Below are positions 1-6,417 of a DNA stretch of 6,417 nt, piece after piece. Below the pieces are notes generated by a model, which was not told the origin of the DNA, made no database searches, and was given only the letters and a program-made list of their open reading frames with translations. The translations under genes were made by a program, and so were the position numbers. How positions within the stretch are numbered: position 1 is the first letter of the stretch; each line of letters starts with the position of its first letter. Origin of the DNA: an uncultured Bacteroidales bacterium (GTDB lineage Bacteria; Bacteroidota; Bacteroidia; Bacteroidales; Paludibacteraceae); NCBI GenBank assembly GCA_903929065.1, contig CAIYTJ010000295.1, positions 1-6,417 on the forward strand, in the 5' to 3' direction.

Positions 1-20
1 AATAAAACAATTCATATTTC

Positions 21-94
21 CGTACATTTTTTATACCTGTTTGTACAACCAAATAATTCATAACCGAAATGTTTTATTACTTTTGCCTTGTACA
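21..94. promoter_or_regulatory. Recurring GTACA / TGTACA motif upstream of the regulator gene
   Basis: GTACA occurs three times in the 110-base upstream region, at 22-26, 43-47 and 90-94. The second copy sits in a perfect 8-base palindrome, TTGTACAA, at 41-48. The second and third copies share a longer context: TTGTACAACC at 41-50 and TTGTACATAACC at 88-99. Two copies flank the putative -7 box and the third overlaps the predicted transcription start. This could be an operator for autoregulation or for another regulator. Short AT-rich palindromes also arise by chance, so this is only a candidate. Confidence 0.25.
78..85 (+). promoter_or_regulatory. Putative Bacteroidota -7 promoter box
   Basis: TACTTTTG matches the Bacteroidota sigma-ABfr -7 consensus TAnnTTTG exactly. 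It would put the transcription start near position 90, giving a leader of about 20 bases before the ATG at 111. No good TTTG -33 element is found 19-21 bases upstream (around 53-59); the nearest TTTG, at 40-43, is too far away. The promoter would therefore be weak or depend on an activator. No Shine-Dalgarno sequence precedes the ATG, only an A/T-rich leader, which is common in this phylum. Confidence 0.45.
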
Positions 95-110
95 TAACCA
101 TTAAGTCAGT

Positions 111-3100
111 ATGAGAAAAGCACGATTATTTCTGATCTCTTTCAGCTTGTTTCTTTCATTTCTTTCAACTGCTGAAACTATTTTTTTCGATCATTTAGGA
201 GGCGAAAACAGCCTGTCCCAATTATCTGTAAATTCTATCTATCAGGATGAATTTGGAATCATTTGGATTGGAACACGTTATGGATTGAATAAATACGATG
301 GAAACAAAATTGAGGTCTTTAAGCATATTACACGAGATAAAAACTCGCTTTTTGGGAATAATATCCAAACAGTTTGTGGTGATCACAAAGGTCATATATA
401 TTTACAATGTCGTTCCGGACTTGTTGTGTATGATTTGGCATTACGAAAAATGATAACTGTTTGCCAAAACGACGTTGTTACAATTTCTTATGGCTTAAAC
501 ACACTTTGGGTATGCTCCAATAATACAGTTTTTAATTACAACAAAGAGCAAAACAAGCTTATAAAATATGCCAAAATAGATATTCCTAATGTAAGAATTA
601 CCTGTATAAAAGAAACTTCGACAGGGCAACTGTATATTGGTACACGAAATAACGGTTTGTTGACCATGGATAAAAACCAACGTTTGGTTAGTGGTATTTC
701 CAATATTGATGTTGTAAGTTTGTTCGAAGACAGCAAACAGAAAATGTGGATTGCAACAAGAAGAAGCGGTTTGTACATCATAGAGCGAAGTAATCAGATT
801 ACACATTTGGAAAACAAACCCGGAAACCCAAATTCATTGCCCTATAACTTTGTTCGTTCAGTATGTGAAGATGATTTTGGCAACTTTTGGATTGGAACTT
901 TCAATGGATTGTGTCGATATAACGCTGCTTTGAATCAGTTCTCAACGTTTATACATTCCGAAAGCCGACCTTATTCACTGGGTAGTTCTTCAATCTGGTG
1001 TATCATGAAGGATAAGCAGGGAACTATATGGATTGGTTCTTATTTTGGTGGTATTGATTACTTTAACCCTGAATATTCATTTTATAAATTCTACGGAGTC
1101 GACAATGGTAAAAACTTTAGCCTGAGCAATCCGATAGCAGGAAAAATGGTTGAAGATAATGAAAATAACCTCTGGATTGGTACTGAAGGAGGTGGATTAA
1201 ATTGTTTGAACCGAAAAACAGGTGTTATCAATATTTACAATAACCTACCTGCCAATAAAGGAGTTTCGGCTAATACGATTAAAGCATTGTGGCATGATAA
1301 ACTGACCAATAATCTGTGGATTGGAACTCATATAGAAGGACTTTACCGGATGAATCTGAATACAAAACAAACAATAGTATTCAGGAACGATCCAAATAAT
1401 CCAACATCACTCCGAAATGATTATATTCGGGGTATTATCCCATTCAAAAACAAGTTGTATCTCGGAACGCATAACTCGGTGGTTATATTTGATATAGCCA
1501 CACAAAAAAGCAGTTTCTTGCTTGATAATAAAAAATACGGACTGGAAAACAAACAAATCTGGGATATTATGCTCGATAAGAGTGAGAAACTTTGGTTTTC
1601 CACCTCATCAGCTGTATTTCGGTATGATTTTATAAAGAATGAAGTAAAAAAATATGTTCACAATGATGCAGATTCTCAAAGCATTAGTTCTACATACCTG
1701 AATACTTTTTTTCAGGACCACAAAGGCCGTATCTGGATTGGTTCGGCAGGTAGCGGGGTTGATTTATACAACCCAAAAACAGATAATTTTCATTCTTTCA
1801 ATTCAACCAATTCAACGATTATTGACGATTACATTTTGGATATAAAAGAGTCAATGTCAGGTTATTTATTGATTGCTACCAACAAGGGTTTTTCGTATTT
1901 CGATGTTGAAAATAATAAGTTCTATAATTATGTAAATCAGTCTGTTTTCCCAATAAATGCTATCAATGAAGGCGGATTGTATGTAACTCATGATGGTGAA
2001 ATTTTTATTGGCAGCACCAACGGACTTTTCTCATTCAGGGAAAACATGTTGAATATTCAGCCAAAATCATTTAATATTATTATTAGTGATTTATATATAA
2101 ACAATGAACGTATCATACCTTCTGAAAAAGGGATTTTAAAGAAAGCTATACCATTCTCCAACGAAATCAGCCTGAAACATAATCAGAATGCCATTTCAAT
2201 CGAATTTACCTGCACCAATTATGTGAAAGCCATTCAGCAAGATGTGGAATATATGCTCAGTGGGTTTGATAAGTCCTGGATTAAAGCAAATAACCGACGA
2301 TTAATTATCTATACGAATTTAAATCCGGGAAATTACACACTAAAAATACGAGCAAAGCAAAAAGGTGAATCCATTGCAGAAACAGCACTTAGTATTGTTA
2401 TCAGACCACCATTTTATGCTACATGGTATGCGTATTTATTTTACATATTGTTGATAGGAGGTATTGCTTATGCTATTATGAGATTTTACTCCGAAAGTAT
2501 TAAACTAAAAGTATCGCTGAATTACGAGAAAAAAGAAAAAGAACAAATTGAAGGTTTGAACCAATCGAAATTGCGGTTTTTTACTAACATATCGCACGAG
2601 TTTCGTACGCCACTAACTTTGATTATCAGTCAGATAGAATCACTATTACAATCAACATCATTACAAAGTTCAATGTACAGCCGTTTATTGAGTATACATA
2701 AAAATGCTCACCGCATGGGAAAACTGATAAACGAATTGCTTGATTTCCGCAAACAGGAACAGGGATTCCAGCAAATTAAGGTTTCAAATCAGGATATCAT
2801 AAAATTTCTTGATGAAATTGTGTTGACATTCAAGGAATATGCTGACCATAGAAATATTAGCCTGAGTTTTGATCATTCTGAACCAAATATTGATTTATGG
2901 TTTGATACAGTTCAAATGGAAAAAGTTTTTTATAATTTACTTTCCAATGCTTTTAAGTTTACACCTGATGGTGGTGAAATTAATGTAACTATTCAGGTTC
3001 AAAATAACATGGTTAAAGTTGTTGTTTCTGATAGCGGACCCGGCATTAAAGTAGAAGAACGAGAGAAAATTTTCGACCGCTTTTATCAGGCTGAAAACGG

Positions 3101-4136
3101 ATATAGCAATAATGCTGTAGGAACTGGTATTGGACTGGCATTGGCGAAAGGAATTGTAGAGCTACACCACGGTACTTTAACTACTGAAAACCGCATACAA
3201 GGAGGCAGCAAATTTATTGTTTTGATGATTATGGGAGACGATCAATTTACAGATGAACAAAAAACCACAATTAATCAGTTGAATGTTAATAATAGTATAA
3301 ATTACATAACTCCGGATGATGCTTTTGTACATGATATTTTAGAATCACAACGAAAAGTGTCAGACAGTAAATATTCAATACTGATAGTTGAAGACAGTCC
3401 GGAATTACTCGATTTGCTGGTTCAGATTTTCAGACCGATTTATGATGTTAATACTGCTGTAAATGGAATGGATGCATTAGATAAAGCTAAAACCAAACAG
3501 CCGGATATTATTGTCAGTGACGTGATGATGCCAATAATGTCGGGAATTGAAATGTGCAGCAAGATTAAGACCAATCTTGAAACATCACATATTCCGGTAG
3601 TTTTGCTAACTGCCCGTTCAGCAATTGAATATACTATTGAAGGCTTTCGAACCGGAGCCGACGATTATCTGACTAAACCTTTTGATACTCGCTTATTGAT
3701 AGCCCGTTGTAACAACCTGATAAATACCCGAAAACATTTACAGGCGAAGTTCAGTAAAAATACCGACTCTGACGTAAACATTGTTGCTACAAATAGTCTT
3801 GACCAAAAGTTTCTAAGCAGAGCAGTAGAAGTCGTGGAAAAAACACTTGATGTTACAGATTTTGATGTAAATGTATTTGCTTCTGAAATGATGATGGGAA
3901 GAACTGCTTTTTTTCAAAAACTGAAAGGAATAACAGGTCAAACACCCAATGAATTTATTACCAATATTCGTCTGAAAAAAAGCCTGAAAGTACTTGTTGA
4001 AGAACCGAATCTGAGTATTACCGATGTGGGATATAAACTCGGATTTTCATCTCCTAGCTATTTTACAAAATGTTTCCGCGAAGTATTTGGAGTTACACCA
4101 GCAAAATACAGAAAAGATAATCTTGTAGAGAATTAG
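111..4136 (+). CDS. Hybrid two-component system sensor/regulator (HTCS), PUL-type, AraC output
   Basis: This is a one-protein signalling system (1341 aa) that senses glycan fragments in the periplasm and activates transcription in the cytoplasm. Residues 1-21 form a signal peptide (cleavage likely after STA). Residues about 40-645 hold some 14 propeller blades, many with a W-I-G-T/S core (first at 52-55, last at 632-635), consistent with two seven-bladed propellers. A Y_Y_Y domain (about 690-764) leads to one membrane helix (772-793). The kinase has phospho-acceptor His829 in SHEFRTP, the N-box around N942-N946, DSGPGI from D974 and GTGIGLAL at 1004-1011. The receiver (about 1087-1205) has E1094/D1095, phospho-acceptor Asp1137, T1167 and K1189. 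An AraC-type double helix-turn-helix occupies about 1240-1337. All catalytic residues are present, so it appears functional. The start is supported by an in-frame TAA at 102-104 and by the signal peptide directly after the ATG. The ligand cannot be read from sequence. Confidence 0.96.
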   Translation: MRKARLFLISFSLFLSFLSTAETIFFDHLGGENSLSQLSVNSIYQDEFGIIWIGTRYGLNKYDGNKIEVFKHITRDKNSLFGNNIQTVCGDHKGHIYLQCRSGLVVYDLALRKMITVCQNDVVTISYGLNTLWVCSNNTVFNYNKEQNKLIKYAKIDIPNVRITCIKETSTGQLYIGTRNNGLLTMDKNQRLVSGISNIDVVSLFEDSKQKMWIATRRSGLYIIERSNQITHLENKPGNPNSLPYNFVRSVCEDDFGNFWIGTFNGLCRYNAALNQFSTFIHSESRPYSLGSSSIWCIMKDKQGTIWIGSYFGGIDYFNPEYSFYKFYGVDNGKNFSLSNPIAGKMVEDNENNLWIGTEGGGLNCLNRKTGVINIYNNLPANKGVSANTIKALWHDKLTNNLWIGTHIEGLYRMNLNTKQTIVFRNDPNNPTSLRNDYIRGIIPFKNKLYLGTHNSVVIFDIATQKSSFLLDNKKYGLENKQIWDIMLDKSEKLWFSTSSAVFRYDFIKNEVKKYVHNDADSQSISSTYLNTFFQDHKGRIWIGSAGSGVDLYNPKTDNFHSFNSTNSTIIDDYILDIKESMSGYLLIATNKGFSYFDVENNKFYNYVNQSVFPINAINEGGLYVTHDGEIFIGSTNGLFSFRENMLNIQPKSFNIIISDLYINNERIIPSEKGILKKAIPFSNEISLKHNQNAISIEFTCTNYVKAIQQDVEYMLSGFDKSWIKANNRRLIIYTNLNPGNYTLKIRAKQKGESIAETALSIVIRPPFYATWYAYLFYILLIGGIAYAIMRFYSESIKLKVSLNYEKKEKEQIEGLNQSKLRFFTNISHEFRTPLTLIISQIESLLQSTSLQSSMYSRLLSIHKNAHRMGKLINELLDFRKQEQGFQQIKVSNQDIIKFLDEIVLTFKEYADHRNISLSFDHSEPNIDLWFDTVQMEKVFYNLLSNAFKFTPDGGEINVTIQVQNNMVKVVVSDSGPGIKVEEREKIFDRFYQAENGYSNNAVGTGIGLALAKGIVELHHGTLTTENRIQGGSKFIVLMIMGDDQFTDEQKTTINQLNVNNSINYITPDDAFVHDILESQRKVSDSKYSILIVEDSPELLDLLVQIFRPIYDVNTAVNGMDALDKAKTKQPDIIVSDVMMPIMSGIEMCSKIKTNLETSHIPVVLLTARSAIEYTIEGFRTGADDYLTKPFDTRLLIARCNNLINTRKHLQAKFSKNTDSDVNIVATNSLDQKFLSRAVEVVEKTLDVTDFDVNVFASEMMMGRTAFFQKLKGITGQTPNEFITNIRLKKSLKVLVEEPNLSITDVGYKLGFSSPSYFTKCFREVFGVTPAKYRKDNLVEN

Positions 4137-4160
4137 TGTATTTGCAATGAATATTATTTG

Positions 4161-4199
4161 AAAATAGTTTATTAAAACCCATTCAAAACTATAATTTTT
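4161..4199. terminator. Weak AT-rich hairpin between convergent genes, possible bidirectional terminator
   Basis: ATAGTTT at 4164-4170 pairs with AAACTAT at 4186-4192 across a 15-base loop. The stem can be extended by AAA (4161-4163) with TTT (4195-4197) past a two-base bulge. A T run at 4195-4199 follows on the plus strand, and a short T run (complement of 4161-4163) follows on the minus strand. The position, 25 bases after the regulator stop and 28 bases past the GH2 stop, fits a shared terminator. The stem has only one G-C pair, so it may not be efficient. Confidence 0.35.
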
Positions 4200-4226
4200 A
4201 GACCTCGTTAAATAAAATTGCTAAGA

Positions 4227-6417
4227 TTAATAATTCCGATAAACGCGAATGGCATTCAATATCGGTTCACCCACGCCTTTTTTGAATTGAACGGTAATAC
4301 CTTCGCTATTGGTGGCAGCCACTTCAAATTTCTTTATCACAGCCCGTTGTGCACCAAATTCCGCTGTAAGATCAAGGTTTTTAATTACAGGTGTTTCGTT
4401 TATATTCACATCAAAGATGCGTTTACTGAAATCATCCTTCACAGCATCATTTCCGAGGTTGTAAGCCAGTGTTTTAAGTTCTTTGTCGGTTTGCAATTCT
4501 GCCCAATATAAATAAATGGTGTATTTCCCATCCGGAACATCCATTTTAAAAGCGTCTAATCCCATACGCGCAGTTTGATAAACCGGATCATTGGTTGTAC
4601 CTAAAATGTCCAGATCTGAAGCGGGTTGAGCACCATAACGTGTTTTCTTGGTGTATGGTTTTCCACCCACAAAACCCCAACTTCCGACAGTATATTCTTT
4701 TTCAGGAATCCAGATAACCGAATTGGTTTTGTCCTCGAAATAGCGCTTAGAACCTAACATCACGTTGATTTCCGTGAAAGGGTTGGTAGTGCTTTTCAGA
4801 TTTACCGGAACAGCACGAAAATCAACTCTCAATTGATCGTTTAGCAAAATATTCTCACCAGATGCTGCATCCAATACATTTTCACCGTTGACAAATGGGA
4901 CGTTAAAAAGTGCAATATTATCGTTTACCGCTTGTTTTCCAAGACTTTTTCCATTCATAAATAATTCAATTGTTTTTTGATTGGAATACACCTTAACAGG
5001 TTGAAAGCAAACTCCATTGGCATCGGCATTTCCACCACGGATCTTCCAGTTTGTACCTCCGATTGATATTACAGGAGTTTTGCTTAGAATAGCCTGATAT
5101 TGCAAATAAGTGTCTTTTTTCTCACGATTTAAACCTGTAATTCCTTTACTATTTACATGAGGAACTGCATAAGCTCTTTCTTCTGAATAAAAATCGTTCA
5201 GATTCCAGATATTGGCACCCGATAACCACGGCAGTCCCATAATCATTTTGATATAATGTTCGTGGTATAAGTTTCCATATTCTTGGGTATAATCGAAACG
5301 TTGTGGTTCAAATGAATGCAAGCGGGGATCAACATCGGCTCCGTATTCAGTGAGCAGGAAAGGTTTATTTGGAACTTTTTGTTTGGCAATTCTTAAAAAT
5401 TCTTCGGCACCTTCAAATTGTCCACCATACCAGCCCTGATACAAATTAAATCCAACGATTTTTGGAATTTCACTCAATCCTGCGTTTATATAGGCATCAA
5501 GGTTTCCGTGGCAGGGAATCATGGTGTAACGTGACGGATCATCTTCTCTTATTTGCGTTTCAATTTTCGATGCCAAAGCACCCACATTTTTAAAGTAAAC
5601 AGCATTTCTAACCGAATCTTTTGCAAAAGGTGATCGAAGTAACACTTCGTTCATATAGGCCCAAATGAGTACTGAAGGACGGTTGAAATCCTGCATAATC
5701 ATCTCACGTGCCATATTCAGGCAGCTTTTGCTGAACGGCTCAGTTTCTGTTATTGCGTTTACAATAGGAATTTCAACAGAACAGATTATTCCCAGCTTGT
5801 CACACATTTCCATTACAACATGATCTTGCGGATAATGCGAAACACGGAGGAAATTGCCACCCATATCTTTGAGTAATTTCATATCACTCACATGAATTTC
5901 GTCGGGCAATGCATAACCCATGTTCAAAAAACATTGGTGACGGTTGGTACCAATCAGCTTTAACGATTTTCCATTCAGGAAAAATCCTTTATCAGCCGAA
6001 AATTCGAACCACCTTAAACCAAGGGGATTTATCACTTCATCAAGCAATTGTCCTGATTTTGCATCATAAACACGACTGATAACTTTATAAAGTGAAGGAG
6101 AATCGGTACTCCAGAGTTGAGGTGAAGTAATTTTAATATCTTTTTGTTCAACCGATTGTGTGCTTCCTGCCGGAACTTTGATAGCAACGGATTTAGAAAG
6201 TACAGTTTCTCCGTTTGGTGAAATAATATTGCTTTCAATTCGCAGGTTTCGAATCACATTCTGATCGTTGCAGATGAGAGTTTTTATCTGAACAGTTGCT
6301 TCTTTTTCAGAAACAACAGGACTTTTGATATAAACACCCGAAGAAGCATAATCAGTAGTCGAAATATGCTGCTTTTCGGTATAAATTAAATTCACATCGC
6401 GGTAAATTCCACCAAAG
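4227..6417 (-). CDS. Glycoside hydrolase family 2, beta-galactosidase-like, with C-terminal malectin-like domain (5'-partial)
   Basis: This is a probable exo-acting retaining glycosidase that removes a terminal sugar from oligosaccharides. The frame stays open to the window edge. The first visible residues, FGGIYRD, match the conserved GGIYR motif at the end of the GH2 sugar-binding domain, so roughly the first 150-200 residues are missing. Counting the V at 6395 as residue 1, the order is: immunoglobulin-like GH2 domain (about 18-125); TIM barrel (about 137-440) with NRH ending at H153, SHYPQ with H187, likely acid/base E250 in MNE, likely nucleophile E350 in TEYGA, and an IWNLNDF segment typical of GH2; DUF4982-like domain (about 466-525) with the ELFMNGKSLG motif; and a malectin-like domain (about 542-722). 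Both catalytic glutamates are present. Any signal peptide lies outside the window. It converges on the HTCS gene with a 90-base gap. Beta-galactosidase is the nearest label, but beta-glucuronidase or another GH2 specificity is not excluded. Confidence 0.92.
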   Translation of the reverse strand, partial: FGGIYRDVNLIYTEKQHISTTDYASSGVYIKSPVVSEKEATVQIKTLICNDQNVIRNLRIESNIISPNGETVLSKSVAIKVPAGSTQSVEQKDIKITSPQLWSTDSPSLYKVISRVYDAKSGQLLDEVINPLGLRWFEFSADKGFFLNGKSLKLIGTNRHQCFLNMGYALPDEIHVSDMKLLKDMGGNFLRVSHYPQDHVVMEMCDKLGIICSVEIPIVNAITETEPFSKSCLNMAREMIMQDFNRPSVLIWAYMNEVLLRSPFAKDSVRNAVYFKNVGALASKIETQIREDDPSRYTMIPCHGNLDAYINAGLSEIPKIVGFNLYQGWYGGQFEGAEEFLRIAKQKVPNKPFLLTEYGADVDPRLHSFEPQRFDYTQEYGNLYHEHYIKMIMGLPWLSGANIWNLNDFYSEERAYAVPHVNSKGITGLNREKKDTYLQYQAILSKTPVISIGGTNWKIRGGNADANGVCFQPVKVYSNQKTIELFMNGKSLGKQAVNDNIALFNVPFVNGENVLDAASGENILLNDQLRVDFRAVPVNLKSTTNPFTEINVMLGSKRYFEDKTNSVIWIPEKEYTVGSWGFVGGKPYTKKTRYGAQPASDLDILGTTNDPVYQTARMGLDAFKMDVPDGKYTIYLYWAELQTDKELKTLAYNLGNDAVKDDFSKRIFDVNINETPVIKNLDLTAEFGAQRAVIKKFEVAATNSEGITVQFKKGVGEPILNAIRVYRNY

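Noticed and set aside
495..806. Two overlapping minus-strand open frames (495-806 and 536-781)
   Set aside because: Both are antisense to the well-supported propeller region of the regulator and show no domain or upstream signal.
1421..1603. Minus-strand open frame of 60 codons
   Set aside because: It is antisense to the propeller region, short, and without domain evidence.
255..2020. Repeated TGGATTGG-like DNA words
   Set aside because: They encode the WIG core of the propeller blades. They are a protein-level repeat, spaced irregularly, not a DNA repeat array or CRISPR.
4218..4511. Open frame of 97 codons on the plus strand
   Set aside because: It lies wholly antisense to the malectin-coding end of the GH2 gene, has no recognisable domain or promoter, and its composition is explained by the opposite strand.
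6032..6238. Minus-strand open frame of 68 codons
   Set aside because: It overlaps the GH2 gene on the same strand in another frame, while the GH2 frame there encodes a conserved domain.
1..6417. Search for a novel system (defence island, mobile element, RNA gene, retroelement)
   Set aside because: Nearly all of the window is taken up by two recognisable genes. The only non-coding stretches are 110 and 90 bases, and neither shows tRNA, riboswitch, insertion sequence or array structure.

Overview
The window looks like Bacteroidota chromosome, probably Bacteroidales or a relative. The reasons are its AT-rich composition, a Bacteroidota-type -7 promoter box (TAnnTTTG), the absence of a Shine-Dalgarno sequence at the one visible start, and a hybrid two-component regulator of the kind typical of polysaccharide utilization loci (PULs). 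The species cannot be named from this sequence alone.

Layout: positions 1-110 are the upstream region of the first gene. They hold a likely -7 box and a recurring TGTACA motif. Positions 111-4136 (+) encode one complete hybrid two-component system protein of 1341 aa. Its parts in order are signal peptide, about 14 beta-propeller blades, Y_Y_Y domain, one membrane segment, histidine kinase, receiver and AraC-type DNA-binding domain. Positions 4137-4226 are a 90-base convergent gap with a weak AT-rich hairpin that could end transcription from both sides. Positions 4227-6417 (-) are the 3' part of a family 2 glycoside hydrolase gene (beta-galactosidase-like) with a C-terminal malectin-like domain. 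Its N-terminal portion lies beyond the right edge of the window.

Working model (inference): the regulator senses an oligosaccharide in the periplasm and switches on a nearby PUL. The GH2 enzyme would remove a terminal sugar from the same glycan. The two genes converge tail to tail, so they are not in one operon, and no SusC/SusD pair is visible here. The functional link therefore rests on proximity and on what is known of such loci.

I see no RNA gene, mobile element, CRISPR array or clearly new system. The points worth a second look are the unassigned substrate of a malectin-bearing GH2, the possible operator motif upstream of the regulator, and the window-edge truncation that creates a false GTG start.
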